A stretch of DNA of 64,000 nt from Phoebastria nigripes (lineage: Eukaryota; Chordata; Aves; Procellariiformes; Diomedeidae): contig JAYKAV010002948.1 in assembly GCA_035582835.1 (NCBI GenBank), positions 251,823 to 315,822 on the forward strand. The letters are read 5' to 3'. Under the pieces are notes generated by a model that did no database searches, had not been told where the DNA came from, and worked only from the letters and a program-made list of their open reading frames with translations. Shown piece by piece: positions 21,495 to 36,190 of the stretch (the first letter of the stretch is position 1; the number at the start of each line of letters is the position of its first letter). The position numbers and the translations under genes were made by a program.

Positions 21495-24400
21495 AACATT
21501 CCTTGCTGCCAGCAACAGACTAGCCCGTCACACATAACTCACTGTCTGGCCATCACATCTGTAACTTGTGTCATATGATATTATGTAAAAAGTAGGCAAT
21601 GCAAAGGGAGTGTTACTGCAGTCTAATATCAAAATGTTATTTCTGTGGAATCTAGTGCAGCAGGGTAGATGTGTTTCAAGGAGCCACAAAAGAGAAGAGA
21701 AATTGTTTTCAAGGTGTTAATCAAATATATGAAACTGATTTTGCCATCCTGAACCTCATGGTAAAATAGATTCAGGTTTGAATATTTGTTTCAAAAATCT
21801 ATTGCCAGAAAAATGGGATCAAATCCAGGACTTTGCGGGGGAAATGAATGGCAGAATTCCTGCTGGCTTTGTTAGCACAAGAGTCTGGCTCCTGCTTAGG
21901 ATGCATCAATGGGGGCTGGTTCACTTCCACGGAAGATGGAGATGCCTTCCCTTGCCCCACTCAGAGGAAGTGCATTGGAGCTTATGTGGGGTGAATTAAC
22001 AGTTCTTAGTGGTTTTGGAGACATTCAGACTGCATTTGTTCATCCTTCAGTGGGCAGCTGGATTAGTTTTGGGGTTTTGCCAATGATAGCTGGTCTTCCA
22101 CCATTAATGTCTCAGACTCATATATCGGGTTTTCACAATTCTGGCTCTCATCCCTTTATGTGTAAAATAAGCTTTTGGATAATGTGTCTCCTCACGTAAA
22201 TCTGCAAGATATAATGAGTGAAGGTAGAGGGAAAGGCAAGCAGGAGCAGGGGACAGGCTATGAGAGAAGGTTAGTGACAAGGTGCTTCTTGGGGAGAAGG
22301 AAGAGGATGAAGGGGAAGGAAGGCACAGGGCTGGCCAGATGGAGGATGTTCAGGGTAAGCTCCTTGAGACCCAGCCTCCTGCTGAATCACAGGTTTAGAT
22401 TTTTGGTTTAGGCATAACCTCTGAAAAAATATTAGAAACTGGTGCATTACAATCAGATAGCAAAGGATCCAGTTCACTTAAAAGACTAGACGCACTGCTG
22501 TGGTAATGCAAGAGTTAATCATCGGTTACACAGATCCTCAGCAACTGAAACAAATAAGCAGGCCGATAGATAGAAGCTATCTGTCTCTGCTGGGTCCATT
22601 ATTTTGGCACGAAGAATGAAAGAGGGCAGATAATGGAATTGCCCATGCTCCAGGGTGCAAACACACAAATCCTCACACATTGGTTCATGCAACAAACTCT
22701 CTGATAAAGTTTGTTGGCTTGTTCCAAATGAAGTTCACCCAGATAAAAGATGCACTTCTAAATTTCACATCCTTCACACACACAAATGCAGTTGGTGCTA
22801 TGGACAGGATTTAATGGCCTAATCTGCAGCATTATGATTTCACCTTCTTCCTTTAGGGAAGATGCAGGAAGTCCTGGTCCATTTACATTTTCTGGGTCAC
22901 ACTGGAGGAGCCCCTTGGGCTGGGCAGGCTGATCCAGGTTCTCTCTCCCACAGTAACACCTCTCTTCTTTTTTTGTTTCGAGACTGTATAAGCATTTCCC
23001 TTCTTTTCTGCTGTGACAGGGTTTCTAGAAGAGCTGAGCACAGTTCCTAGCATGGTGAGCTGAGGCTGTCCCTCATCACTGGAGAGATGAAAGCCATGCA
23101 GACAGGATGCTCTGGCAGGATGCTCTTCATCCTCTAGAGACCCCTAGAGCAGTCTAGGTCCCTGGGGGGCAGCAGCAAGCAGGTAGCAACTCTCTAATAC
23201 CCCACACCTGAACCACAGAAGCCCTGCCTCAATTTTAAATAAATATGAGCAACTTCAGAGGATCTTGTGTATTAACATGGTGTCAGCAGATCATGGGCTG
23301 GAGGTAAATTCTCTAGGGGCTGAAAGGTTCCCTTCAGAGGGAGCAACGTAGCCAGGCCGTTGGGAAGCCTTTGGCTCGTGCTATACTTTTGTTGACACCC
23401 ATATATTTGTACGTGGGAAAGACTGTTTTTAACTCTGATGAGAGTGTTGCCTCAAACATGGTAAAAGCTCATGACTGTAGCAGAGTACACAACTACTTCT
23501 TAAAATGTAGTTTGATCAGTGCATGGAAGAGCTCACAATCGTGGGGGCCTGGACTGTGGTGCAGGCAGTCCTTCCATCTTTGTTTTCATAACAACGAGCA
23601 CAGTTACACAGTGAACACCCTCACTCAGCCACTCAGCTAGAGGGGAAAATCCTTTGAAGCATCCCCGTCTGATCTCTGCAGGAGAGCTGGGGAGCCCTCT
23701 GAGAGCTCAGTCCCAGAGACACCCTTTGGGTTCAGGTTGTTCTCTCATTTAAAAGGAGCATACCCCAATTCCCATACAACTAAAGATCCCTGTTAAAAAT
23801 ATTGACGAATTGCATGCTGCGGTTGTTATATGTGGAGAAATCAAACTCAATATTTTACCCAGAGATCCTTGAAGTATCCGTAGATCATAAAACAAACACT
23901 CAGTTGATATTTATTGTTTTTTCCCCTTACATTGCTTTGCTATTTCAGGTGTGCTGGCATACTCTACTCTAATTTTATTTCTCCCCTTATGACTAATCTA
24001 TGATGAAGACATTGTTGTATTTGCAAGGAGAGAAGCAGCTCCATAGTGAAAAAGGCCTTGCCAAGTAAGGCAGGAGGGAAAACAATACCTCAACGCTTCT
24101 TGTCTATCATTCACCTGCCCTCCTACAATGCAAGCAATTCAATGAGTATCCATTAGAATCATTCTTATTAAAACTTTCCAGCTTAAAGTGCTAAGTTCTT
24201 TCCCCTACAGAGACTTCTCTTTTATAGGAAGTTTGATGTCAAGGTCTAATTCTGTTTCTGCCTCAGACTCAACCTCATACCCAAAGCCACTTAAAGTTGC
24301 CAGAAAACTTCAGATTCAACCACTGGCTGAAGATCTTCAATGGACCCTAATGATTTTTCTCCCCACAGAATACCACTGTAATCACTAAAAATTTTGCTGA

Positions 24401-27400
24401 ATAAGTAGAGAAATAAAAGATACAGCTGCTTAGNATACATTAAATCTAGGCTCTATAATGAAGGGCATAATAAAAGTCAAGGTAAGAGGTAAGAAAAACA
24501 GATGGTTAAAACCCAGGAAGCAAAGGAGCTTCAAGTCAGAAGTTATGTTGATGTGGAAATTTAAGCAGGATTAGCACCAGGCTTAATCATTATTAATGCA
24601 ATACTTAGTCTTCATTTTCCATTCCTGTCCAGACTTGCATTTGGTAAAATACTCTTGAGAAATAAGTGCTGTTATCCTTATTTTGTAGTGAGATTAAGCT
24701 TTTAAGCCTTTTCTACAAAAGCTGTTGCAATGGCTGAGGCTAGAAACTTTAGGCTGCTGTATCTACCTCTTCACCATTGAATTGCTGTCATTTTGCAGAT
24801 GTCCTTGGAAATCTACAATCCTTCTAATCAGCAGCCTATTGTGTAGGAGGTGGACAACTGGTGAGGCACGTGAAGGCACCAGAATGGTGCCGCAGACTTG
24901 AACGTGTACTGTGAGACTGTGAAAGCTTTGTCCTCTGCTGTTCAGCCAACTCCCAGCCCTACTTGCAGGGCCTGGCTGCAGCACGCTGCCAGCCAGCCTC
25001 GTGCCACTCCACCTCGCACATAACAAGAAGACTGAATCAAAAAAGTAAGGTCTACAGTTAATATTTTCACCAAATAGATGAACTGTGTACTGCTCTGTAT
25101 ATCATCCACAAGTGGCACATCATGAAAGAGTCACTACCAAGGTCCCAAAATATATATCTCTTGGCAGCTATCCTCTACCAGGCGAGGCTACTTAAAGGCT
25201 GCTTTCAGCACTTATGCTAATGCTGCCTCCGTGGGTGGCAGGAGCAATGTGCCAGGTCAGCAGCTGCTGCTTGTCCCAACTTTCAGGACACCTCTAACCA
25301 TTACAGAGCTGTAACTGGAAATCCCAAAGCTATTTTCCAGTTCCATTTTCACAGCCTGCAACCCACATTGTAAAAATCTTTGAATCCCAAGCAACATTAA
25401 AAAACCTTCACCTTCTCTAATAGAGGATGAAAATACAGAGTGAGATGCTCTTTTTTTTATACTGTAGCTCTTTTGAATACTGCTTAGCAGTCAGAAACGA
25501 AATTATTACCTTGGCTTCATCATTGAGGCCATAGTGTAGTTCCTCCCTCATAATCAGATGCTTGTGGAGCACTAGTTGCATCAGCAGTTCATGACCACTC
25601 TGCACAGTGGTGTGTTCCCCTGGGGTACTTTAGTAAGCATAATTTGTGGCCCTAAGCCACATTTTGTGTCTTTTTAGTGCTGCATATGAATGGCAGTCCT
25701 TTAATTTAAAGTGGGACATTTGAAGTTGGATTTTACAGGGAATCAGATTTTCATTTGGTACCTGGAAACTACTCTGGGGAAATAACTATTTCCACTCCAA
25801 AGGCACCGTAAAGTCATTTGTCTCTTTCCAAACTGAAATCAGGGTGATGGTGGAACCTCAGACTGCAGTTCACTATGTGAATTGCTAGTGATTTGATTAA
25901 TTTTCCTTCCATAGGAACATTCACGTAAGAAAAATTGTAAAAGGAATGTTTATATTCACACAATGGGGACATTTCTGTTATGCTTTACAACTTTGGGTTA
26001 TTTAAAAAATATTTTACTTTACATGAAATTATTTAGCTTTGCTTACACTCTGATTCAAGGCCTTTTGTCTTACTTGATTATTGCAACATCTTTACAATTG
26101 CAACACACAGTTGCTCAGAGACTGCCCCTTTCTCTGTTGCATCAAATGTTTGAGGCTTGCCCTCAGATTTATGTGCTTCATACCCTATCATTACTCTGCG
26201 TCTTCCCTGTCTTCTAACATTGAAAGCCAGTTGCCACCACTAACTGGCTTCTTCAGATTCCCCCTTCTATAATTTTCAAATACCAACTTGTGTGATCTTC
26301 TCCATCCTGGTCCTCATGTTTGGAGGAGCTCTCTAAAATCACCTGCAATGAGGCAATGTTGAGTCTTTCAGGCTCCTGATGTAATCCATCTTTGTAGGAA
26401 GGCCTACAAAAGCCTATGTGAACTGTAAATTGTGATCATGGGACCTCTGCCAGCAGTATTTACTTATAATTTTTTTGTTTTCCCTATATCTGTCTGTTTT
26501 CCATCTGCTTTACTTCTCTGAGTAGAGCCTGGCATTTCCACCTCTTTGTATAGTCCTTAACACAGTGGGGTTTCAGTTCATGACTAGGGGAGTTACATGG
26601 CTATGTGCTGCACTACTACAAATAGCAAATGATACTTGTTATTTAGACATCCTGGCGAGCAAGACTGAAAATTTGTCAGGCCACGATCTGTCTTTTGTGT
26701 AGTTCCTAAAATCACTTGCTTTTGAAAGATGATCAGAAACCGCTGAGTAAATATTTTGTCTATCATTTATCTCAATGCAGCAGTTTAAATGGTCAATATC
26801 TGTATTAGTTTACCTGAAACAGCTAAGTTTCTGCTCTGTCTACTTGCTTTGTCACTCTTGGGTCTTTTCTTTCTGCCTCCTCCATCCCTTCCATGCTTTC
26901 TGAGCACCTTCTGTGTAAAATTGCAGCAGGAGGGAGAGCCTGGAGTAGCTGCTAGCTGGTTTCACAGGGCACCTGCCAGTTTTCCTTCTCAGAGTTAGAA
27001 CTTTGCTTTGGTTACAGCACTTGTTTTGTTTTCTTTTGGGGGATATTCTGAGATACAATTTTTTTTTAATGTCTTTCCTGCATGGGAAAAATTGTTTGAA
27101 TCCAAACTGGAGCTATCTGTAGTATGTATGGGAGAAGAAGAAAAGGGGAAGGAAATGAGGGATGTAAATCCAGGTCTTTGCTTCTGACCTCGAGGGCAGT
27201 GGAGAGGCTCCACTGGACATGAAGGCAGTGTCTCTCCTTCCTAAGTGCCCACTAGCTCTCAGCAAGCTCACAGTTCAGCAGCTATAACTCACTCTAGCAG
27301 CTTCTCTCACTGGCAGATGCAGATCGCTGCTAATGAGATGGCTGGCAATATTTGGCAGCTGCCGATGGCAGTGGTTCCAGAGGCAGCTTGCTAGATTTGG

Positions 27401-30400
27401 CATGCCCGCAGCATCGGCAAAATCACAGTCAGTCCCGTTGCATTCCCATGGATATTCTGAACACACATTTCTGTGTTTTTCTACTGGGGTGTGGCATGCT
27501 ATCCTACTTCGAGCATGGAGTGTTTCTATCATTGTTCTTCATTTTTCTTTATATCATGTTACATCCAGAGATCAGCCCAGTCCTTTAAGCACACCCACCC
27601 TGCTATGTACACTCCCAGGGGGAGGACAAACGTTCAATTGTTTTCTGAGCGAGGCCTAAGCTCAACACTGGCTGATGTACCAGGCTCTCAAAACCTGTGG
27701 CGCTAAGACTTAAAGTGGATAAGGCCTGTTTTTCTCTTTGCCTTGGATATCTGTTCAAGAGCAATGATTTATGGCAGTGAGCTGAAACATGAACCTGACT
27801 GGCAGTGAAATTAAAGTATGGGTAGGTTGGTTTAGCAAAACCAGATCTCTTCTCTGTCAATGTAGCTACACTGGCTTGAGTTTGCGGGCAATAGCCCTAG
27901 GTCATTTTGGCCCAGGAAATAGCTTTGTTTTGGCATTTGTTTGTGAGGTCTCTGTCTGAGCAATAAAACTGTGCTCTAAAGGATTGGGATGATGACACTT
28001 TTTTGAGCAAGGGAGGTGGGGAGAGATTTTATAAACATGCACACTTACTTTCTCTCTTCCCCTGCTGTTACAGTCCCTGATCAGCTTCGGCTGGGAGGTA
28101 GCTGACCAGCCAGAGGTGAAGCTGGGTCACTTTGAGACTGAGCTTCCCATGGCAGGATGCCACATTTAGCAAGCTTGGAATTCGGTCCATGGAGGGAAGT
28201 CCACACCTCGTTTAGGCCATCTGGAGCACAGGGCCTTTGCTGTGCTAATTTAGACAAGAAATTTCGCTACAGCAAATGGAGTTTACATCACTTGGTCCTA
28301 GAGCAGCCACATGTTCTGTTCCCAAACTGTTGGATGGTGACTGTACATATGCACGTGTTACCGACGTGCTTGGCATCCTTCAGTATGGACAAAGTGTTGC
28401 AGAGTGTGGTACTTTCCGGGCTTTGTACTTCCTAGGTTGAAAAAGGCCTGGGCTGCTCTCCATGGCTGGGAAAGACGCAAATATGGCCAGTCCACCTGGA
28501 GTTTGTATTTGCTAAGTTTTGGAGTATGTTTTATTCATTTGTGTATAAATGGCAGAATGCCCATGTTCCACTGAAAAGCTTTGGAAATCACTTATAATAT
28601 TGTCCCTCCAAAAGCCAGTAAAGGTAGATCCAATTTAGGGAAATATTGTGTCAGCTTCCCACAGTAGATAAGCAATTGCATTTTTTGTTTGTTTTCTTCA
28701 GACACTAAGTTCTCAAGGCGATCTGAGTGAAGAGAGCTTGATCCTATTCAGCTCTTCAGGAGCTGTTAAAACTCCTTTAAATCTTGAGATGACAGCGCAG
28801 CAGTGCATGTGTGGGAGGAATGAAAAGAGAAGCTAGCAAAAGAAACCTTCTGCCCTTGCTTTGCTCCAAAGTCTGGATCTACTTTCCCGATCTGATAATG
28901 TGTAGCCACCACACAGTACAAATGCCACAATCCAGACATTTTTCATGGCATTTCCACTGCAGTTTCAGCTCTGCAGGTCAGGGAGGGCCACAGCATTTTG
29001 TACAGCACAGCCCTGCCAGCATCAACTGTGTCTTTCAACTACGAACTGGCCCTTCACATCTTTACAGCAGGGCAATGCTGCAAGGGGCTGCGGCAGTGCT
29101 AGCGCACAGGAGCCATGGGCTGTACCTCTGCTTTATTCCTCGCAGGAAGAGCTCTGCCTTTCCCAGAGCTCTTGTCTGGCTGCCCAACTGCAGGATGAGT
29201 AGGATGTCCATTGCCACACACAGGGCAATTGAGCCCTGCACGCACCATCTTTTCCCCATTCTCCCTGTTGTTACCATACCCCATGTTTGCTGATTCCATC
29301 CAGATTAATCTTGTTCCCGGCACCAGAATGGCTCTGTGGAAAAAATAAATAAAGACATAATTAGCAAGACTTAACATCAAACTTTTAGAGACAGTTTTGG
29401 ACAAAAGTTGCAAATAAGATAAATATAAAAATGTATTTTTTATTTGTACTTAACAACAACATTCCTTTTTAGCTATTTTCTATACCTGTCACCTACATTC
29501 TTCTGGCATGTCCTAGCTGCAAGAACTGGGGCTTCAGACATTTCCTAGAGCTTCCAGATGGCTCCCTAAGTTTTATATGACTCTACCTACCCCCTCTAAC
29601 ATTTCTTTCTAGTTAAGATTTGAGTACAAATGGAAATATTCCAGATCGCTTTAGCTGGAGCCAAGTGCCTTCAGTACTTCAGAGCTGCCTAGACAGCCCA
29701 CTAACTAATTGTCCCTTCTCAGTCTGTTCATGTTAAATTCCTTAGACTTCTTTCAGGGTTACAAAAATGTTCTTCTGTGATATACAATATCAGTAAGTTA
29801 TCCTTTGTTCAGTGACATCCATATCCCCAGTTTCTTTAAAATACTACATATAACCCATTTAATAATAGCATGAATAGCAGACCCAGCAAGAGATTTGCTT
29901 GGCCCAAACATGTCTGGCAGTTTCCTCCTCCTCCCCTCAAAAACCCCATGGTTCTTGTGTGGCATGGTATACCTTGTAGTTTTATAAGAATTCTAGATAG
30001 TGCTCATGTAAACCAAGGTATATTTCAAAGATTTCCAAGTCTGGCTTCTCATAGTGAATAATGATGTAATCTGAATATGATTAATTATTGGAAAAGCAAA
30101 TCTGGAGATACGGATTTAGTGTGATTTACATTGAAGGCTGCCTAAGATTTTTAGAGTTTAATTCTCTTTACTTTTGCTATTAGTTGCAGCAGTGTTTCCT
30201 ATCTCTTTTCATGTGCTTTTCTTAAGTATGAACATAATGAAATGAGCACAATGGTCTGCAAAATTCTAAAACTAACATCTGCCTAGCAAAAAAGAAGCTA
30301 ATTCCCAAGCAAGGGAAGCAACCGAACGCTTCAAATCCTTTGTTCCGCACTGCTACCTAAGGAGTGCAGAGGGGCTTGCCTCATTAGACTTCAAAGCATG

Positions 30401-33400
30401 ACACAGAATATAGGAGATAAAAATATCAGCAAGACAAGCTTTGCTAATGGCATGTTTTTCATGTTTAAAAAACAGTTTTGTACTCTACAAGAGATTTAAT
30501 CAAGAGAGTACCAAGGTTCATGCAACTACAAATTAGTATTCAATTTGTCTGTTATAAGAAAAAGACTTCTGTCTAGCCAGGGCTGTAAAAGTTGCCATCA
30601 CACAGAACAACACAGAAAGGAGAGCAAACTCTTTTAGGGCTTAGACCTGAAAGTGCATAAAGCAGAAACCACTGCTGAAATGTCAGAAGACAGAAATCAA
30701 AGTCTCTTACAACCTTTTAGGTGAAGTTGACATATGCCTTTTTTACCCTACATAAAAAGGCTGGCATAACTATGTCTATGGTATTTGAATGCATGCTATT
30801 AGAGATAAAACATTCATCAGCTGCTTTTATTAAAGATACTGTTAGCATTTTGTTAATTAGATGTATTATAACACAAAGCTGATTGTACCACTTCATATTG
30901 CTGGAAAAAAATATTGAGATGGGCATGAGAAGCTATATACTGGCTGGCAAAAGAGCATGAGCATGGGATGAAGCTAAAGGTGAGAAAAAATGAAGCTGAT
31001 GAAAAAGAGTCAGGAAAATCATGTTCACTAGTTCATGCTGACTTCCAGAGGAATATAATCTGTGATTCCTAAGTCTTCCTATTCCCTGTGAACAGATTTC
31101 TATATTAGTATACCTCTGTCCCTACTAGAGCTGGTTTTCTGAGCAAATAACAAGTTAATGCTGCTAGCTGTTACTCCATTGCCTTCTTGTGCAGCTCAAG
31201 TGGCAGATCTCTGTGTAGTGGATCGAAAATTTCCAGCCCTGGTGATGACCTTCCTAAGTATCGATACAATTCCACTTGAGACAGCTTCTGTTTTGAATTT
31301 GCTGTTTCTTCAGTTCAGATCATTATACTGATATTCATAGGAATATACAATCACTACCAAAAAGCAGTGTTAAAAATGGTATTAAGCTGGCAAAGTCCAC
31401 TACTTAAAAGTTAAGAAATGTTGAGAAATTAAGAAGCACAGTGGCACAGTATTACAGTTCATACCACATTACAAATGTATCTGGCAGTAGTGAAACTTAA
31501 AAGCTGTTTCACGTGAGTCCCAGCACAAGAGGATCTAAATTCCCAAGGAAATTTTGCTAAAGGTTTGTGAAGCTGTCCGGCACCCTAATTCTCCTACTGA
31601 CCTCTGGACTTGGACTGGTAGACCTTTTCCCAAACCTGGTGTCACAGCACCTTTTATTGTACCAGGGTCTTTTATTGTAAAGTGGAAGAAAGGTTACTAA
31701 ATAAATAAAGNGAATCTACTGTATTAATTGAAGAGAGAGAGTCTACCAGCACAGCTCTGTGGAGCTTTATGTAAAAGCCTTGCAAGTGAACTAGAAGTCA
31801 GACTGAACTGTGCCTCTGGCAATGGGAGCAGAGGGAAAAACAACTCTTGACCTGATTTTCTCTCCCTCTCCTGTTACCTTACAGCCATGCAGAAGCCAGG
31901 TAGACTGTGATTGTGTGCAGACTAGGCGGGAAAGGGTACTCATTTTGAGCCAAATGTTCTCCAAGCTTGACAACAGACTTTGCCAGAAATTTTGCTTTTC
32001 TTATACAGGAACCAGGTGTGGCTTATGATACAGTGATAAAATCTTTGATTAGACAAAATGTGACGAAAGTTCTGCATACACTAGAATAAAGCTGAATAAT
32101 CTCTGTCTCTGAAACAACCCAGTTTGCTGCCTAAGAGATAGGGAAAAGAGGAAAGGCTCTTATAGAAGGCAGCAGATGTTTTTCTTATCTATATATCCTT
32201 TAGATGGCCTCATTACAGTAGTGTCTGGGTATATTGTTCTTCTTCCTGAAGACTCTCAGGAGGTAAGGAAGTGATATTTTAGCCATTTTCAAGGAGAATT
32301 AAGGCATAGGGAATAAACAACGTCTGTGGCATTGTAGGAGGCTGACCCCAGTTGCTCAGTTTCTATTAATCTATCTATGGACCTTCCCTCAGTTCTGTTT
32401 TTGCTTCTTGTATGTGCAGCTCCATGCATAGTTTTAAGCATCTGCAGGGAGGTTGCCTTCTTTTATGTGTATAACTACATTTATCTAAAATACAAGATTC
32501 TTCAGTAAGAACAATCAAAAGGGAGGAAACAGAAGAATGAAGTATGTACAATCTTATTTTGACTTCTCTGGGCACGTGATTATGAAAGTCCAATTGCATA
32601 AACACAAATTCTTTCTTCTTCTCCAGACCCAGCATTATTCAAGCAGCAATGATAGATGGTGATTGTTGTACTGGAATGTGCTGTGTTTCTATTCACTCCT
32701 AACTCTAAATTTTATAACCCATCTTCCAATTTCTCCACTAAGCACAAACTAATAAATTCTTTGTGGACTTTGCTGCGCTTTCATCACTAGAGTGCTCCAC
32801 CACCACTGAGGAAGATCGATCCGACTCCCAGGAGTGCCCACTAGGTTTCAGTGCCTGATCATGAGAAACTTGAGGCTGATTTCTCATAGACTTAATCTCC
32901 TCTCTCCAACTTCCATGTCATACCTTTGGGGTCTCAAGCAAGCAACCAGAAAATGAGGAACATCATTCATGGTCATGAGTGAAAGTTTTAGCCTATATTA
33001 TATAAAGAACATCTGAACCATTCAGAAGGATGTGATCTTTGAACGAGGGATTTAGTCAGAGTGTTGCTGTTCAAATCCCAAACTACAGTTCTGAAACCTC
33101 CTAATTCGGTCGCCATTCAACCTTTCAGTGCCGAAATGCCGTAGGGAGTTTATCACACTAGAGGGTCAGGGTCACCGTGGGTTGTAGTTCTATATATGCC
33201 TCAGCTATGACAAGGAGCCGTTTGTTACCTGGCTTATTCCTGAGCTGGCCTGGCATCTACAAATGGGATTGTGGCAGTTAGCTAATTTCTCTCGGTAATT
33301 GGTAGATCCTCCTTCCCGGGAGCATGTGTGATATGTTACCTCAAAGCCAAGGAAACTGTCTGAGAAACTGGAGCCCAGAATTCCTTATCAGCCCAAGTGG

Positions 33401-34551
33401 TAGCAATTTCAAATTAAGTATTATCATTTTTCATACCTACTGTATACAGGGTAGCGGATCTTGGTGTCCGTGGGATGTGGGATGGTAGGAATGTCTCTGA
33501 GGTTATGGGTTAGCCTTAATAGTTTCCAACCTCTTGTGTCATCTGAGCAGTCACCTCCACTGTAGGTTGCTGTTTCTTCCTCCCCTGAGTACATGAGCAA
33601 ACAAGGTCAGATGACAGCAAGTCTTCAAATACTTTTGTATTCCGCCACTCCCAAAAAATTGTGGATGTGAAACTGACAGAAAGCAGGGGCAGAAACATAA
33701 CCAGCCTGAAACCCTGCCTATGTTTTGAGAAAAACGTCTGAGCTCTCTTTTGGCCAGCTCTAATTTAATTAGAGGGAGGATGCTGCTCCTGTTGTCTTTG
33801 GATGCCTTTTATAGCTGAGGTTGGGGTGAAGGAAGGTTAAAGCTACAGCAGTGTAAATAATGTAAGAGTATTTCATCTTGACTTGGGATCTTAAAAAAAT
33901 ATTATTAGATGACCATCCTTCTGTGATAAGAATCTGTTCAAACTACTATTTGTTGAAATAATTTTTGTCTATTTTCACTGGGTGTGCTTTCTGAAGTAAG
34001 AATTTCAGAAAGCTTTAATATGAAGAACATAAACAGCAAAGGGTTGAGCTGCTGTCTTTGGTATAATCCCAGATTTTATTTGTTTATACATTAGCATTAA
34101 AAAAAATGGAAAATCAAGTTCCATCCAGGGAAGCATCCACTTATTATTCTATTCATAAATATTCAAAACATCACTTTATATTAAATATTTAAAGTGTCTA
34201 AAGTGTAGCCAGTGGAAGGGTTTCAGCATCATTTTTATGTCTCACTTCATGGTAGAACTTTCTAACTAGTGGCAACTTGGACTGAGACTGAGCTACAACA
34301 CCCAGAGCCATTGTATTTCACAGCTAGTACTCCTGGGACTGTCCACGTGCCTGCCCCAGTGCATGACTTTCATTGACAGGATCAAAGTTTGCAGGGCAAC
34401 AAATGCTGGATTTCCCCATTCTGGCCCAACTCTGTTTTTTCTTATTAGCTACAAATCAAAGTTGAGAGAAAGAGTGTGTTAAGATGGCAAATGCTTGATG
34501 GCATGCTTCTCCCTAAGCTAAATTAATATTGAACAACATGAAACTCATTGA

Positions 34552-34574
34552 ATGAGTCAGCCAATGAGTCAGCA
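34552..34574. promoter_or_regulatory. Tandem NF-E2/AP-1-like sites, 12 bp apart
   Basis: ATGAGTCAGC occurs twice in direct repeat, starting at 34552 and 34564. The second copy continues as ATGAGTCAGCA, a full match to the NF-E2/MARE half-site consensus RTGASTCAGCA. The two sites lie 12 bases apart, slightly more than one helical turn. A WGATAR motif (TGATAG) lies at 34608-34613. Such tandem sites with a nearby GATA box resemble erythroid enhancer cores, but this is motif evidence only. Confidence 0.35.
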
Positions 34575-35994
34575 GAGTAGTTAGTGGCGAAAGTGCAAGC
34601 CTACGGCTGATAGATGTGATTTAGAATCTAAAATCCGCAATCTGTTTTCTTTATGAAACTTAAAAGATCTCAGGAAAACAACTTAACATGATTGCCCAGG
34701 CTAGCAAGAAACCTTCTCCTTTATCACATAAACACTCCTCTGTGTGAATTGAACCATAAAAGTATATCCACAGAGAGCTCATCTACTGCTAGAAAAAGTT
34801 TACACATGCTTCATTTCATTATCTTTTTTTCTATGAGATAAGGATATCTAGGCTTGAGTGAAATGATCACACTGACACCAGCTAACACAATTCATACTGC
34901 TTGGCTTTTATTCAATATGAAATCCCAACAGGAATATAAAACAAAGAGAGGATGACTGTGTAGTCAATGAATTTTTTTTTTTTGAAAGGAAAGAGTAAAA
35001 CACTCTTTGAAAACTATGATCAGTTGTCTTTAAAATGTGCCCTGTTAGCAGTGTTCAGATAGGTAGTGCCAAATGCACCTTATTAAAGTCTAATTTTATA
35101 CATTGACGATACCTGGCTATAGCAGCTAAATAATGAAAACCATGAAAAATTAAGATCAGTATTTTTTAAAAAGGATTTTTAAACAGAGGGATGCTTGTCC
35201 TAGGCTGTGATTTATGGTATCTTATGCTGTTACAGTACTTCTTGAGTTTAAAACTGTAACTTCACACATGATGGAAAAAGTTTTCAACCAAAAACAGAGT
35301 TCAGAAGTGCTCACCAGTGTTGGGCCAAAATATTCTATAATTAATCACTGTCAAAAAGGAAAACCTCAAACCCCAAAATGTTTTAGCTGCTGAATGTGTG
35401 TGTGTAGGCAAGTGTCGGGAAGAGGAGAGGAAAGATCTCTATGTTTCTGTTTTTCTTCTTTTTCTGATAAAAGATTCTTTTATACCAAAATTTTGACAAA
35501 NATTTTGTGAAATTTGTCACAGAAATATACTCCTCAATGAGGAGAAATGTCACTGAACAGTCTAAAGAAAATCAGCTCTCTTGAATAGCCGGGGAAGCTT
35601 GCATTACACACCCAGCTTCTTCATTAATAGGTTTTCTTACCTAGATTGTGAATCTGTCTTGATCCTTTTGCTGGAGCCTCACATGGCTGTTGAGCTGATG
35701 TGCCTGGCATCAGCAATGCCCTGCTTTGTTATCTGTGGTAATGCTCTGTTTCAAGTTTGTCATAAGTAGCAGATAGCTCAGTAGCATTAAAAGGTTTTGA
35801 GATTTCACCCTCTCTAGAGAAAGTGTGAGAAGTGTCCCCCAAAGAAGCTGGTTATGAGCTAAAAGCACAGTTGGGTTCAGGAGCTCAGAGATGAAATGCC
35901 TGTCCTTGTTCTCTCTTTGCTCTTCTGCTCATTATCAAGATGCTGCCTGAGCAGGTGTTAGCCTAGAGCTCTACGATAATTAATTTGGGAGCAG

Positions 35995-36190
35995 TTCTTA
36001 TTGTGAGGGTGATTGAACACTGGAGCATGTTGCCCAGAGAAGTTGTGGAGTCTCCAACCTTGGAGATATTCAAAGCCTGACTGGACAAGACCCTGAGCAA
36101 CCTGCTATAGCTGACCCTGCTCTGAGCATGGTGGGTAGACTAGACAATCGCCAGAGGTCCTGACCGATCTCAGCTGCTATGTGTTTCTAG
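35995..36190 (+). mobile_element. CR1 3'-end fragment
   Basis: About 195 bases matching the end of CR1 ORF2 and its 3' UTR in sense orientation: gtgagggtgattgaacactgg, then ttgcccagagaagttgtgga, then ccttggagatattcaaagcc, and a diverged ccagaggtcctg...ctcagctgctatgtg end. The terminal octamers are no longer clear. It is severely 5'-truncated and has no coding capacity. Confidence 0.9.

Larger units (their letters stand above)
19941..35994. other. Long unique non-coding stretch
   Basis: About 16 kb without a supportable gene. Frames of 160 codons at 28811-29293 (+), 136 at 20600-21010 (+) and 108 at 27333-27659 (+) lie in GC-richer patches with competing frames and no family motif, so I do not call them. 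Listed separately are a poly(A) tract (20091-20106), a hairpin with an adjacent duplication (21442-21494) and a tandem NF-E2-like site (34552-34574). Two 11-base direct repeats (cttttattgta) lie near 31651-31680. No CR1, LTR, tRNA or snRNA was recognised. Confidence 0.5.

Noticed and set aside
28811..29293. 160-codon plus-strand open frame
   Set aside because: It lies in a GC-richer patch with open frames on the other strand too, and has no motif, signal peptide or repeat. Treated as chance.
33060..33110. gttcaaatccc resembling a tRNA B box
   Set aside because: No A box at the right distance and no cloverleaf arms can be drawn, so it is not a tRNA gene.
33175..33195. ZNF143-type promoter motif (gggttgtagttc)
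   Set aside because: It lacks the two central bases of the known consensus and lies in AT-rich sequence without other promoter signs.
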